A stretch of DNA of 64,000 bases from Pseudomonas sp. BN417 (GCF_029871205.1 NZ_SSOJ01000142.1:1-64000), one strand, 5' to 3'; shown: positions 27,854-38,537, counted from the stretch's first letter. Translations and numbers: made by a program. The notes: generated from the letters alone by a model not told the origin.

Positions 27854-28582
27854 CTACTCGTGGTGCGGCGCGCCGAGGAAGGTCAGTGAGCTGAACAGCC
27901 CGTGCTGCTTCACCTGGGGATCATCCTTGGTATCCAGGATGACCTGGGCGGCGATGATATTGAGTCCTGCATTGCGCACCATGATCTTGGCGCGGCCTTC
28001 GGCATCGGTTTTGGCGCTGACGGCGTCGGGCTCGCCACGGTAGTCGCCGATCAGTTCGACGCCTGCCGCGGGCTTGCCATCCAGCAGTACCCGTACCGAC
28101 AGGGGCTTGCCCGGTCCGACTTCGAGCGGATCGGCCTCGGGTACTATCGCCAGCCGCAGGCGCTTGAGCTCAGGCAACTGGGCGCCGGGCTGGTAGAAGG
28201 CCAGGCTGTACTTCCAGGTATGGATGGAGGCGACGGCATTCGGCACCTGTTGCTGGCCCTGGTTGATCCAGGCTTTGTCCGCGGTCTGTGACCAGGGGCC
28301 ATTGTCCAGGGCCACGGCCAGGGTGGCCGGGGCCTTCAGTGGCTTCAGGCGGGCATGGTCGGCCAGGCGCTCGATGGTGACCGGGATCATCCGGCCCTGG
28401 GCATCGGCGGCCCAGGCGCCACTGACCTTCTCCGCCTTGAAGGCATCGTCTTCGGCGCCGTGGCCGTAGATCATTTCGATATTGCCGCGCCGCTGTTCGG
28501 TCCACAGACCGTGGGCCTGGACGTTGCCAATGAACAGGGCGGCGAGGAGGGGCGTGGCGAGGAAGCGTTTGTCGAATCGCAT
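27854..28582 (-). CDS. DUF4198-type periplasmic protein with an N-terminal histidine after signal cleavage
   Basis: This 242-residue secreted protein resembles the DUF4198 family, which is often found beside metal-uptake genes. A signal peptide of 23 residues ends VQA, so the mature protein would begin HGLWTEQ with a free N-terminal histidine. Further histidines are in YGHGAED, SIHTWKYS, KQHGLF and the C-terminal PHHE. The second half (about 150-235) has an Ig-like layout with GKPLSVRVLLDGKPAAGVEL. It lies 12 bases after the TonB receptor gene and is surely cotranscribed with it. Its function is unknown, and a role in metal binding or delivery is inferred from its neighbours. Confidence 0.78.
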   Translation of the reverse strand: MRFDKRFLATPLLAALFIGNVQAHGLWTEQRRGNIEMIYGHGAEDDAFKAEKVSGAWAADAQGRMIPVTIERLADHARLKPLKAPATLAVALDNGPWSQTADKAWINQGQQQVPNAVASIHTWKYSLAFYQPGAQLPELKRLRLAIVPEADPLEVGPGKPLSVRVLLDGKPAAGVELIGDYRGEPDAVSAKTDAEGRAKIMVRNAGLNIIAAQVILDTKDDPQVKQHGLFSSLTFLGAPHHE

Positions 28583-28594
28583 GAGGGTTCCTTT

Positions 28595-30694
28595 TCAGAG
28601 GTCGACGGTGAGGCTGAGACTGAGGTTGCGGGGGTCGCCTGGCATGACCCAGACGCTGTTGTAGGAGCGTTCGTAGTACTTGCGGTCGAACAGGTTGTGG
28701 AGGTTCAGGCCGAGGCTGACGCGCTCGCTGGCCTTGTAGTGGGCGAGCAGGTCGAGGGTGGCGTAGGCGGGCAGCTCGAACTGGCTGCCGGCTTGCCCGG
28801 ATCGGTCGCCGACGTAGTTGAAGGCAGCGCCGAAATCCGAGCCGCGCAGCCGGCCATCCTGGAACTCGTAGACGGCCATCAGGCTGCCGCTGTGCCTGGC
28901 GATGCCGAGCAGGCGGCTGCCCTCGGGGAGGACGTTGTCCCTGGTGACCTCGGCATCGATGTAGGCGTAGGCGCCTATTACCCGCAGCGCCTCGCTGATC
29001 TGGCCGCTGAACTGCAGGTCCAGGCCCTGGCTGCGGGCACGTCCCGTGGCGATGTTCTGCCCGGGGTTGTTCGGGTCGGCAGTGAGCACGTTTTCCTTGT
29101 CGATGTGGAAGATGGCGACAGTGGCGCCCAGACGGCCGTCCAGCAGGTCGAGCTTGAGACCCGCCTCCCTGCCCAGGCCTTGCTCCGGCTCGAATACGGT
29201 GCCCTGGCTACTGATGGCGTTGGGCTTGACCGAGGTAGAGGCGTTGGCGAAGAAGCCGATTTCCGGCGTGAGCTGATAGAGCAGGCCAGCGCGCAACGCG
29301 AGGCTGTCCTTGTCCTGGCGGTTGCGTACGGCGGTGGCGCGGTTCAGGGCGGTCTGCTCGAAGTGATCGAAACGGGCGCCGAGCAGGCCCTTCCAGCCTC
29401 CGCCGAAGTCGATCTGGTCCTGTAGGTTCAGCGCGTGGCTTTCCACCTGTTCGAAGAAGTCGTTGGGGTTGACCAGGGCCGGCTTGGGCTTGCCGTACAC
29501 CGGGTTGTAGATGTCCAGACCGTAGTCCAGGGAGGCGAGGCTCTGCGGGTATTTCTGGCTGTTGCGGTAGTTCTCGTATTCCAGTCCGACGAGGGGCTGG
29601 TGCTGCCAGCCGCCGAGGTCGAAAAGGCCATGCAGCTCAAGTTGGGTGATGCTGTCGTTCCACTCGAAGTCGCGTTGGCGGAAGAAGCGGCTGACCTGGC
29701 TGCCGATCAGGCGCGAGGTTTCCGAGGCGTCGCCCTGGAGGTGGCCTTGGGCGTAGTGGTTGGCCAACCGCAGTTTCCAGACGTCGTTCAGGTGGTGTTC
29801 CAGGCTGGTCTGGAGCAGCTGGTTCCGGTTGCGGATGTCGCCGTCGTTCGGTTCGCCGAGGAAGGTGGAGCGCTTTACCGAACCGAGTTGGTTATCCACA
29901 GCTGGTATGCCGCGGTCGAACACCGAGTCGTTACGGACGAACTCGGTTTCCAGCAGCAGGCGGGTGTCTGCGTCCAACTGCCAGGTCAGTGAGGGGCTGA
30001 CCACCAGACGCTGGTTGCCTGCATGGTCGCGGAAGCTACCGTTGTCCTCCGCGGCCAGGTTGATCCTCGACAGTAGCCGGCCTTCATCGTCCAGGGGCGA
30101 GTTGAGGTCCAGGCTGGTGCGGTAGCGGTCCCAACTGCCGGCACTGGCCTTGAGCCGCGAGAAGGAATCTGGCTGGGGCTTCTTGCTGACGATGTTCACC
30201 GTGCCGCCGGGATCGCCGCGCCCATAGAGACTGGCCGCTGGTCCCTTGAGCACCTCGATGCGCTCGATGCCCGAGGCGTCGGGTGAGCTGTAGCTGCCGC
30301 GGTTGATGGCGAAGCCGTTCTTGTACAGCTCGCCGGTGGTGAAGCCGCGGATGCTGTAGGAGAGGAAGGTGAGGCCGCCGAAGTTGTTCTGCCGCGATAC
30401 GCCGCCGGCGAAATCCAGGGCACGGTCCAGACGGGTGGCGTCGAGATCGTCGAGCACCTGCGCCGGGACCACGCTGATGGCCTGGGGTATGTCGCGGATA
30501 TCGGTATCGGTGCGGGTGGCGCTGGCCGAGCGATTGGCGCGATAGCCCTGCACCGGGCCATCGGCGTTTTCCTGGAGGCGGCTGTCGATCTGGATATCGT
30601 CCAGCAGGAGGGGAAGGGCGGTATCGGCGGCTGTGGCGTCGCCCAGGAAGCTCAGGACCAGGCCGGTGAAGGGGGCCAAATGGGTGGGTTTCAT
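28595..30694 (-). CDS. TonB-dependent outer-membrane receptor
   Basis: This 699-residue TonB-dependent receptor has a signal peptide (about 1-23), a plug domain (about 55-170, DIPQAISVVPAQVLDD, GFTTGELYKNG, IERIEVLKGPAASLYGRGDPGG split) and a 22-strand barrel ending RNLSLSLTVDL. There is no N-terminal signalling domain. By sequence it falls with receptors usually labelled siderophore receptors. However, a palindrome 18 bases before the start matches the Zur rather than the Fur consensus, so zinc (or a zinc-loaded metallophore) is the more likely substrate. The DUF4198 gene follows directly. Confidence 0.9.
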   Translation of the reverse strand: MKPTHLAPFTGLVLSFLGDATAADTALPLLLDDIQIDSRLQENADGPVQGYRANRSASATRTDTDIRDIPQAISVVPAQVLDDLDATRLDRALDFAGGVSRQNNFGGLTFLSYSIRGFTTGELYKNGFAINRGSYSSPDASGIERIEVLKGPAASLYGRGDPGGTVNIVSKKPQPDSFSRLKASAGSWDRYRTSLDLNSPLDDEGRLLSRINLAAEDNGSFRDHAGNQRLVVSPSLTWQLDADTRLLLETEFVRNDSVFDRGIPAVDNQLGSVKRSTFLGEPNDGDIRNRNQLLQTSLEHHLNDVWKLRLANHYAQGHLQGDASETSRLIGSQVSRFFRQRDFEWNDSITQLELHGLFDLGGWQHQPLVGLEYENYRNSQKYPQSLASLDYGLDIYNPVYGKPKPALVNPNDFFEQVESHALNLQDQIDFGGGWKGLLGARFDHFEQTALNRATAVRNRQDKDSLALRAGLLYQLTPEIGFFANASTSVKPNAISSQGTVFEPEQGLGREAGLKLDLLDGRLGATVAIFHIDKENVLTADPNNPGQNIATGRARSQGLDLQFSGQISEALRVIGAYAYIDAEVTRDNVLPEGSRLLGIARHSGSLMAVYEFQDGRLRGSDFGAAFNYVGDRSGQAGSQFELPAYATLDLLAHYKASERVSLGLNLHNLFDRKYYERSYNSVWVMPGDPRNLSLSLTVDL

Positions 30695-30711
30695 CGAGGA
30701 ATCTTATTTCA

Positions 30712-30734
30712 ATAATGTAATAACATAACATTAT
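30712..30734 (-). promoter_or_regulatory. Zur-box-like palindrome upstream of the TonB receptor
   Basis: ATAATGT and ACATTAT form 7-base arms around nine A/T-rich bases. Against the gammaproteobacterial Zur consensus GAAATGTTATA-N-TATAACATTTC, 16 of the 22 defined positions match. Against the 19-base Fur consensus only about 10 match. The site is 18-40 bases before the receptor start codon. Repression by Zur when zinc is sufficient is the predicted effect. Confidence 0.65.
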
Positions 30735-30793
30735 GTAGAGCGAGAATGATTCCTGTCCAGCGCCTCGCGGGATCGATTTGCAGGAGGTGAATG

Positions 30794-30821
30794 AATAACG
30801 GCGCCAGGAGGCGCCGTTATT
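30794..30821 (-). terminator. Terminator after algW
   Basis: A perfect 12-base-pair stem AATAACGGCGCC / GGCGCCGTTATT with a four-base loop lies 6 bases beyond the algW stop. It separates algW from the receptor promoter region. Confidence 0.85.
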
Positions 30822-30826
30822 GGAGG

Positions 30827-31978
<1,152 letters not shown>

Positions 31979-32032
31979 CGAGGGAGAATCCTGAGGGTTG
32001 CTAGGGACGGAGGTGCCCCTTAAGGTGGCGCC

Positions 32033-32038
32033 ATTATA
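32033..32038 (-). promoter_or_regulatory. Candidate -10 element for algW
   Basis: The minus strand reads TATAAT 55 bases before the algW start. The -35 region is not convincing at any spacing between 16 and 18. Confidence 0.4.
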
Positions 32039-32089
32039 CGAGGGCGCCGGCTAAAAACGAGTCGCCCGCAACAGCTTGTGAGGAAAGCC

Positions 32090-32848
32090 ATGGCCATTGC
32101 CCTGAACACTCTGGTGGAGGAGGCGGACGCCTACCTGAATGCCTCGCGCATCCAGGACTACTGCCCCAACGGTCTGCAGGTCGAAGGACGGCCCCAGGTC
32201 AGCCGGATCGTCAGCGGCGTCACTGCCAGCCAGGCCCTGCTGGATGCCGCGGTGGAGGCCGAAGCGGACGTCATCATCGTGCACCACGGCTACTTCTGGA
32301 AGGGCGAGGATCCCCGTGTGGTGGGCATGAAGCAGCGTCGCCTGAAGACTCTGCTGGCCAACGACATCAGCCTGCTGGCCTACCACCTGCCGCTGGACGT
32401 GCATCCCGAGGTGGGCAACAACGTGCAGCTGGCGCGCCAGCTGGATATCACGGTGGAGGGCCCGCTGGAGCCGGACAACCCGCGTACCGTCGGCCTGGTC
32501 GGCTCGCTGGCCGAGCCCATGACCGCCGGCGACTTCGCCCGCCGCGTGCGCGAGGTGCTCGGTCGCGAGCCCTTGCTGGTGGACGGCGAGGGCATGATCC
32601 GCCGGATCGGCTGGTGCACCGGCGGTGGCCAGGGCTACATCGATAACGCCATCGCCGCGGGCGTCGACCTCTACCTGACGGGAGAGGCCTCCGAGCAGAC
32701 CTTCCACAGCGCGCGGGAAAACGGCATCAGCTTCATCGCCGCTGGCCATCACGCCACCGAGCGCTACGGAATTCAGGCACTGGGCGACTACCTGGCCCGC
32801 CGTTTCGCCCTGGAACACCTCTTCATCGACTGCCCGAATCCCGTGTGA
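32090..32848 (+). CDS. Nif3/YbgI-like dinuclear-metal hexameric protein
   Basis: This 252-residue protein of the Nif3/YbgI family (sometimes labelled GTP cyclohydrolase I type 2) has the metal-site motifs VHHGYFWKG (HHG) near residues 64-72, HLPLDVHPEVGNN near 102-114 and the C-terminal AAGHHATERYG. The biochemical role is not settled in the family. The ATG at 32090 is preceded by TGAGGAA. It is divergent from algW and precedes the cysD promoter region. Confidence 0.9.
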   Translation: MAIALNTLVEEADAYLNASRIQDYCPNGLQVEGRPQVSRIVSGVTASQALLDAAVEAEADVIIVHHGYFWKGEDPRVVGMKQRRLKTLLANDISLLAYHLPLDVHPEVGNNVQLARQLDITVEGPLEPDNPRTVGLVGSLAEPMTAGDFARRVREVLGREPLLVDGEGMIRRIGWCTGGGQGYIDNAIAAGVDLYLTGEASEQTFHSARENGISFIAAGHHATERYGIQALGDYLARRFALEHLFIDCPNPV

Positions 32849-32900
32849 GACGGGGCCTGCAGGCATCTATCCCGGCGGCATATCAGTAGATCGTTTCGTT

Positions 32901-32938
32901 CTAACAGCGCTCCTCAATAGAATGAGGGGCTGTGTTAG
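32901..32938 (+). promoter_or_regulatory. Imperfect inverted repeat upstream of cysD
   Basis: A 16-base arm at 32901-32916 pairs at 13 positions with 32923-32938 (TGAGGGGCTGTGTTAG) around a six-base loop, ending 59 bases before cysD. TAGAGT at 32936-32941 could be a -10 element with no clear -35, as is common at CysB-activated promoters. The repeat has no T-run, so a regulator site or a leader hairpin is more likely than a terminator. Confidence 0.45.
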
Positions 32939-32997
32939 AGTGCCGCTTCGTCCACGGCCCGCCGGCCGTCGTATCAGAAAGACCTTCGTGAGTAGCC

Positions 32998-33915
32998 ATG
33001 CTCGATAAACTGACGCACCTGAAACAGCTGGAGGCGGAGAGCATCCACATCATTCGTGAAGTGGCCGCCGAATTCGACAACCCGGTGATGCTCTACTCCA
33101 TCGGTAAAGACTCCGCCGTCATGCTGCACCTGGCGCGCAAGGCGTTCTTCCCCGGCAAGCTGCCGTTCCCGGTCATGCACGTCGATACCCGGTGGAAGTT
33201 CCAGGAGATGTACAGCTTCCGCGACAAGATGGTCGCCGAGATGGGCCTGGACCTGATCACCCACGTCAACCCGGAAGGCGTCGCCCAGGGCATCAACCCC
33301 TTCACCCATGGCAGCGCGAAGCACACCGACGTGATGAAGACCGAGGGCCTCAAGCAGGCGCTCGACAAGTACGGCTTCGATGCGGCCTTCGGTGGCGCCC
33401 GTCGCGACGAGGAGAAGTCCCGCGCCAAGGAGCGCGTCTACTCCTTCCGTGACAGCAAGCACCGCTGGGACCCGAAGAACCAGCGTCCGGAACTGTGGAA
33501 CGTCTACAACGGCAAGGTGAAGAAGGGCGAGTCGATCCGCGTCTTCCCGCTGTCCAACTGGACCGAGCTGGATATTTGGCAATACATCTATCTGGAACAG
33601 ATCCCGATCGTCCCGCTGTACTTCGCTGCCGAGCGCGAGGTCATCGAGAAGAACGGCACGCTGATCATGATCGACGACGAGCGCATCCTCGAGCACCTCT
33701 CCGACGAAGAGAAAGCACGCATCGAGAAGCGCATGGTGCGTTTCCGCACCCTCGGTTGCTACCCGCTGACCGGCGCGGTGGAGTCCACGGCGACCACGTT
33801 GCCGGAAATCATCCAGGAAATGCTCCTGACCCGTACTTCCGAACGCCAGGGGCGGGTCATCGACCACGACGCCGCCGGGTCGATGGAAGAGAAGAAACGC
33901 CAGGGCTATTTCTAA
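32998..33915 (+). CDS. cysD: Sulfate adenylyltransferase subunit 2 (CysD)
   Basis: CysD is the catalytic PP-loop subunit of ATP sulfurylase, making adenosine-5'-phosphosulfate from sulfate and ATP with CysN. The 305-residue protein carries the PP-loop [14 protein letters not shown] near residue 31, [15 protein letters not shown] near 130 and the conserved [13 protein letters not shown] near the C terminus. The cysNC gene follows after 12 bases. The pair supplies activated sulfate for cysteine synthesis. Confidence 0.96.
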   Translation: MLDKLTHLKQLEAESIHIIREVAAEFDNPVMLYSIGKDSAVMLHLARKAFFPGKLPFPVMHVDTRWKFQEMYSFRDKMVAEMGLDLITHVNPEGVAQGINPFTHGSAKHTDVMKTEGLKQALDKYGFDAAFGGARRDEEKSRAKERVYSFRDSKHRWDPKNQRPELWNVYNGKVKKGESIRVFPLSNWTELDIWQYIYLEQIPIVPLYFAAEREVIEKNGTLIMIDDERILEHLSDEEKARIEKRMVRFRTLGCYPLTGAVESTATTLPEIIQEMLLTRTSERQGRVIDHDAAGSMEEKKRQGYF

Positions 33916-33927
33916 GGATTCCGCATC

Positions 33928-35829
33928 ATGAGCCACCAATCCGATCTGATCAGCGAGGACATCCTCGCGTACCTGGCCCAGCACGAACGCAAGGAACTGC
34001 TGCGCTTCCTCACCTGCGGCAACGTCGATGACGGCAAGAGCACCCTGATCGGGCGCCTGCTGCACGACTCCAAGATGATCTACGAAGACCATCTGGAAGC
34101 CATCACCCGCGATTCCAAGAAAGTCGGTACCACCGGTGACGACGTCGACCTGGCGCTGCTGGTCGATGGCCTGCAGGCCGAGCGCGAGCAGGGCATCACC
34201 ATCGATGTGGCGTACCGCTACTTCAGCACCGCCAAGCGCAAGTTCATCATCGCCGACACCCCCGGCCATGAGCAGTACACCCGCAACATGGCCACCGGGG
34301 CCTCGACCTGCGACCTGGCGATCATCCTCGTCGATGCCCGCTACGGCGTGCAGACCCAGACCCGCCGCCACAGCTACATCGCCTCCTTGCTGGGCATCAA
34401 GCACATCGTCGTCGCCGTCAACAAGATGGACTTGAAGGACTTCGACCAGGGCGTCTTCGAGGCGATCAAGGCCGACTACCTGCAGTTCGCCGAACGCATC
34501 AAGCTCAATCCCACGTCGATCCACTTCGTGCCGATGTCGGCGCTGAAGGGCGACAACGTGGTCAACAAGAGCGAGCGTTCGCCCTGGTACTCCGGCCAGT
34601 CGCTGATGGAGATCCTCGAGACCGTGGAAATCGCCGGCGACCGCAACGTCTCCGACATGCGCTTCCCGGTGCAGTACGTTAACCGCCCGAACCTCAACTT
34701 CCGCGGTTTCGCCGGCACCCTGGCCAGCGGCATCGTGCGCAAGGGCGACGACGTGGTGGCCCTGCCGTCGGGCAAGGGTAGCCGGGTCAAGTCCATCGTC
34801 ACCTTCGAGGGCGAACTGGAGCAGGCCGGCCCGGGCCAGGCCGTTACCCTGACCCTGGAAGACGAGATCGACGTCTCCCGTGGCGACATGCTGGTGCATG
34901 CCGACAACAGTCCGCAGATCACCGACAGCTTCGATGCCATGTTGGTGTGGATGTCCGAAGAGCCGATGCTCCCGGGCAAGAAGTACGATATCAAGCGCGC
35001 CACCAGCTATGTGCCGGGTTCGATCCCGAGCATCACCCACAAGGTGGATGTGAACACCCTCGAGGAAACCGCTGGCAGCAGCCTGGAGCTGAACGAGATC
35101 GCCAAGGTCAAGGTCAGCCTGGATGCGCCCATCGCCCTCGACGGTTATGAGCAGAACCGCACCACCGGCGCCTTCATCGTCATCGACCGCCTGACCAATG
35201 GCACCGTCGGCGCCGGCATGATCATCGCCGACCCGAAGGCCGGGCGTAACGTCGATGGCCACCACGGCCGTCAGGCCCACGTATCGCCTGAAGAGCGTGC
35301 TGCGCGCTTCGGCCAGCAGCCGGCTACCGTGCTGTTCAGCGGCCTTTCCGGCGCCGGCAAGAGCACTCTGGCCTATGCCGTGGAGCGCAAGCTGTTCGAC
35401 ATGGGCCGCGCCGTTTACGTGCTGGATGGCCAGAACCTGCGCCATGACCTGAACAAGGGCCTGCCGCAGGACCGAGCCGGTCGCACCGAGAACTGGCGTC
35501 GTGCCGCCCACGTCGCGCGCCAGTTCAACGAAGCCGGCCTGGTCACCCTGGCCGCCTTCGTCGCGCCGGATGCCGAAGGTCGTGAGCAGGCCAGGGCGCT
35601 GATCGGCGCCGAGCGCCTGATCACCGTCTATGTCCAGGCATCGCCGCAGGCCTGCCGCGAGCGTGACCCGCAAGGTCTCTACGCTGCCGGCCAGGACAAC
35701 ATTCCCGGCGAGTCCTTCCCCTTCGACATCCCGCTGGATGCCGACCTGGTGATCGACACCCAGTCCATCCCGGTGGAAGAGGGCGTCAAGCAGGTGCTTG
35801 ACCTGCTCCGCAACCGCGGCGCGATCTAA
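33928..35829 (+). CDS. cysNC: Bifunctional sulfate adenylyltransferase GTPase / APS kinase (CysNC)
   Basis: This is a fusion of 633 residues. The N-terminal EF-Tu-like GTPase (CysN) has GNVDDGKST at 31-39, DTPGHEQ near 110 and NKMD near 165, and it drives the CysD reaction. The C-terminal APS kinase (CysC) has its own P-loop GLSGAGKS at 472-479 and [11 protein letters not shown], phosphorylating APS to PAPS. The linked arrangement is the usual one in pseudomonads. A 16-base-pair terminator follows after 9 bases. Confidence 0.96.
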   Translation: MSHQSDLISEDILAYLAQHERKELLRFLTCGNVDDGKSTLIGRLLHDSKMIYEDHLEAITRDSKKVGTTGDDVDLALLVDGLQAEREQGITIDVAYRYFSTAKRKFIIADTPGHEQYTRNMATGASTCDLAIILVDARYGVQTQTRRHSYIASLLGIKHIVVAVNKMDLKDFDQGVFEAIKADYLQFAERIKLNPTSIHFVPMSALKGDNVVNKSERSPWYSGQSLMEILETVEIAGDRNVSDMRFPVQYVNRPNLNFRGFAGTLASGIVRKGDDVVALPSGKGSRVKSIVTFEGELEQAGPGQAVTLTLEDEIDVSRGDMLVHADNSPQITDSFDAMLVWMSEEPMLPGKKYDIKRATSYVPGSIPSITHKVDVNTLEETAGSSLELNEIAKVKVSLDAPIALDGYEQNRTTGAFIVIDRLTNGTVGAGMIIADPKAGRNVDGHHGRQAHVSPEERAARFGQQPATVLFSGLSGAGKSTLAYAVERKLFDMGRAVYVLDGQNLRHDLNKGLPQDRAGRTENWRRAAHVARQFNEAGLVTLAAFVAPDAEGREQARALIGAERLITVYVQASPQACRERDPQGLYAAGQDNIPGESFPFDIPLDADLVIDTQSIPVEEGVKQVLDLLRNRGAI

Positions 35830-35838
35830 ACGGCAAGG

Positions 35839-35874
35839 CAATAAAAAGCCCCGCATTCGCGGGGCTTTTTATTG
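35839..35874. terminator. Bidirectional terminator between cysNC and yhcB
   Basis: A perfect 16-base-pair stem (35839-35854 with 35859-35874), core AAAAAGCCCCGC, closes over an ATTC loop. The A-run and T-run on the two sides allow termination in both directions, and the flanking genes converge. Confidence 0.93.
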
Positions 35875-35919
35875 GCCTGGATTCGGCCGGCCCGGTTGCC
35901 CGGGCCGGCCGCGAAGGCT

Positions 35920-36360
35920 TCAGTACTTGCCTTTGAGGCCGAAGGTCTCGTCCAGGGTGCCGGGCGCGTCCGGAGCCTTGGGGGCGTAGTCCTTGGGCGC
36001 TTCGTTGCTCTTCGGCGGAGTCAGGCGCTCGCGGGGGCTGGCGGCTTCGTCAGCGTGCAGGGCGGCCAGCAGGCGCTGGCGGGTCAGTTCGTCGAGGGCC
36101 AGGCGGCTGGCGCCTTCGGAGAGGTGCTCCTGCACTTCCTGGTAGCTCTGGGTGAGCTTCTTGACCAGGTTGGCGGTGGTGTTGAAGTGAGTGACCACCT
36201 CGCTCTGGTAAGTATCGAAACGTTCCTGCAAGTCATCCAGCTGGCGCTGCGTCCGTGTCGGGGCGGCATTGGGCACCAGGCGGGCGATCAGGAATCCGAT
36301 GCCGATACCGGCGAGCAGGGCGAAGGCTGGTAACAACCAGACGGTGAGCGACTGTTCCAC
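35920..36360 (-). CDS. zapG: YhcB (ZapG)-family cell-division-associated membrane protein (DUF1043)
   Basis: This 146-residue protein has one N-terminal membrane helix (about 5-27, VWLLPAFALLAGIGIGFLIA) and a cytoplasmic coiled coil (about 36-95) with the family stretch FDTYQSEVVTHFNTTANLV. The tail is Pro/Lys-rich. E. coli YhcB/ZapG interacts with division and elongation proteins and limits cell envelope growth. The symbol is by family and the pseudomonad role is inferred. Confidence 0.88.
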   Translation of the reverse strand: MEQSLTVWLLPAFALLAGIGIGFLIARLVPNAAPTRTQRQLDDLQERFDTYQSEVVTHFNTTANLVKKLTQSYQEVQEHLSEGASRLALDELTRQRLLAALHADEAASPRERLTPPKSNEAPKDYAPKAPDAPGTLDETFGLKGKY

Positions 36361-36486
36361 GAGTCCTTCCTCTATAAGCGGCTTTGCTTTACGTTAACGG
36401 CTCGAATCCGCGCTGTATACCGCGACGCAAGCCCTATTGTGCTAATCCAAGACGAGTCGACCCGTCACGGGGTCACGGAGTTTCCC

Positions 36487-37116
36487 TTGTTGATCCGCGA
36501 AAACCCTCTTCTGCTCGATGGCCCCTGCGGCCAGATCGAGGCGCTGCATCTCGATCTGCCCGAGGCCAAGGGCCTGGCGCTGATCTGCCATCCCAATCCG
36601 GTGCAAGGCGGCACCATGCTCAACAAGGTGGTCTCCACCCTGCAACGCACCGCCCGCGACGCCGGCTACAGCACCCTGCGCTTCAACTACCGCGGCGTCG
36701 GCGCCAGCGCCGGCAGCCATGACATGGGCATGGGCGAGGTGGACGACGCCGAAGCCGTGGCCCACTGGTTCCGTGCCCAGCGCCCGGAGCTGCCGCTGAC
36801 CCTGTTCGGCTTTTCCTTCGGCGGTTTCGTCGCCGCCAGCCTGGCCGGCCGCCTGGAGCGCCAGGGCGTTCCGGTTCCGCGGCTGTTCATGGTCGCGCCG
36901 GCAGTGACGCGCATGACCGCGGACAATCCGTTGCCCGAGGGCGGCGAACTGGCGGTGATCCAGCCCGACGCCGACGAAGTCGTGCCCCCGCAGGCGGTGT
37001 ACGACTGGTCCGCCGGCCTCGCGCGCCCCCATGAGCTGCTGAAAGTGGCAGAATGCGGGCACTTCTTCCACGGCAAGCTGACCGATCTCAAGGACCTGGT
37101 CTTGCCGCGTCTCTGA
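36487..37116 (+). CDS. Alpha/beta hydrolase
   Basis: This 209-residue serine hydrolase of the small dienelactone-hydrolase-like type has a [10 protein letters not shown] oxyanion segment, the nucleophile elbow GFSFGG with Ser110, an acidic DADEVVPPQ and the histidine in CGHFFHG. The start is uncertain: a TTG at 36487 has GGAG seven bases upstream and gives the conserved [12 protein letters not shown], while an upstream GTG at 36439 has no ribosome site. The substrate is unknown. It lies 29 bases before trpS. Confidence 0.83.
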   Translation: MLIRENPLLLDGPCGQIEALHLDLPEAKGLALICHPNPVQGGTMLNKVVSTLQRTARDAGYSTLRFNYRGVGASAGSHDMGMGEVDDAEAVAHWFRAQRPELPLTLFGFSFGGFVAASLAGRLERQGVPVPRLFMVAPAVTRMTADNPLPEGGELAVIQPDADEVVPPQAVYDWSAGLARPHELLKVAECGHFFHGKLTDLKDLVLPRL

Positions 37117-37145
37117 TTCCGAACGAAGTCCGACAAGCGAACACC

Positions 37146-38495
37146 ATGACCACTCGTATCCTCACCGGCATCACCACCACCGGCACGCCGCACCTCGGCA
37201 ACTACGCGGGCGCCATTCGCCCGGCCATCGTTGCCAGCCGCGCCAGCGACGTCGACTCCTTCTACTTCCTGGCCGACTACCACGCGCTGATCAAGTGCGA
37301 CGATCCGGCCCGAATCCAGCGTTCGCGCCTGGAAATCGCCGCCACCTGGCTCGCTTGCGGCCTGGATACCGACAAGGCGACCTTCTACCGCCAGTCCGAC
37401 ATCCCCGAAATCCCCGAGCTGACCTGGCTGCTGACCTGCGTCAGCGCGAAGGGCCTGCTCAACCGTGCCCACGCCTACAAGGCGTCGGTGGACAAAAACC
37501 TGGAGAACGGCGAAGACCCGGACGCCGGTGTCACCATGGGCCTGTACAGCTACCCGGTGCTGATGGCCGCGGACATCCTGATGTTCAACGCGCACAAGGT
37601 GCCGGTCGGTCGCGACCAGATCCAGCACGTGGAAATGGCCCGCGACATCGGCCAGCGCTTCAACCATTTGTTCGGCGCCGGCCGCGAGTTCTTCACCCTG
37701 CCGGAAGCGGTGATCGAGGAAGAAGTGGCCACCTTGCCCGGCCTCGACGGCCGCAAGATGTCCAAGAGCTACGACAACACCATCCCGCTGTTCGGCAGCG
37801 CCAAGCAGCTGAAGGACGCCATCGCCCGGATCGTCACCGACTCGCGAGCGCCCGGCGAGCCGAAGGACCCGGACAGCGCCCACCTGTTCACCCTCTACCA
37901 GGCTTTTGCCACCCCGGCGCAGCTTGCCGAGTTCCGCGCCGAACTGCTGGCCGGCCTGGCCTGGGGCGAGGCCAAGCAGCGCCTGTTCCAGCTGCTCGAC
38001 AACGAGCTGGGCGAGGCCCGCGAGAAATACCACGCGCTGATCGAGCGTCCGGCCGACCTGGAGGACATCCTCCTCGCCGGCGCCGCCAAGGCCCGCAGGA
38101 TCGCCACCCCCTTCCTCAACGAGCTGCGCGAGGCCGTGGGCCTGCGCTCCTTCCGTACCAGCGCCCAGGGCTCCGGCGAGGCCAAGGCGAAGAAGGCGGC
38201 CAAGAGCGCCCGCTTCGTCAGCTTCCGCGAAGACGACGGCAGCTTCCGCTTCCGCCTGCTGGACGCCGATGGCGAGCAGCTGCTGCTGTCCAGTGCCTTT
38301 GCCGACGGCAAGACGGCGGGGCAGGTCAGCAAGCGCCTGCAATCCGGCGACGAGCTGGACCTGCGGGTGGAGGGCGAGACCTTCGGCCTCTGGCTGGATG
38401 ACGAACAGGTGGCGACCAGCCCGGCCTTCGCCGACGCTTCCGCTCGCGATGCGGCCATCCAGCGCCTGTACGCGGCCCTCGCGCCCCAGGAATAA
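37146..38495 (+). CDS. trpS: Tryptophanyl-tRNA synthetase with C-terminal YegP-like extension
   Basis: This class I synthetase charges tRNA-Trp. The core (1-340) has the HIGH-type motif [10 protein letters not shown] (13-22) and KMSKS at 204-208. At 449 residues it exceeds the usual length of about 330-340. The additional tail (342-449) holds a Lys/Ala linker and two tandem copies of a motif like [20 protein letters not shown] (364-398 and 411-445) that resemble DUF1508/YegP repeats. Long TrpS proteins are, as I recall, normal for pseudomonads, but the tail's function is not known. The ATG at 37146 is taken because the open frame upstream belongs to the preceding gene. Confidence 0.93.
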   Translation: MTTRILTGITTTGTPHLGNYAGAIRPAIVASRASDVDSFYFLADYHALIKCDDPARIQRSRLEIAATWLACGLDTDKATFYRQSDIPEIPELTWLLTCVSAKGLLNRAHAYKASVDKNLENGEDPDAGVTMGLYSYPVLMAADILMFNAHKVPVGRDQIQHVEMARDIGQRFNHLFGAGREFFTLPEAVIEEEVATLPGLDGRKMSKSYDNTIPLFGSAKQLKDAIARIVTDSRAPGEPKDPDSAHLFTLYQAFATPAQLAEFRAELLAGLAWGEAKQRLFQLLDNELGEAREKYHALIERPADLEDILLAGAAKARRIATPFLNELREAVGLRSFRTSAQGSGEAKAKKAAKSARFVSFREDDGSFRFRLLDADGEQLLLSSAFADGKTAGQVSKRLQSGDELDLRVEGETFGLWLDDEQVATSPAFADASARDAAIQRLYAALAPQE

Positions 38496-38537
38496 CTGTC
38501 TTTCCAGCGGCCGGCGTTGCCGGCCAATTGCCAATCC

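Noticed and set aside
30711-30729. Fur box upstream of the TonB receptor
   Set aside because: Only about 10 of 19 positions match the Fur consensus. The same region fits a Zur palindrome much better.
32974-35856. A 960-residue open frame opposite cysD and cysNC
   Set aside because: It covers two conserved enzymes with intact motifs on the plus strand. The translated product is His/Gln/Gly-rich shadow sequence.
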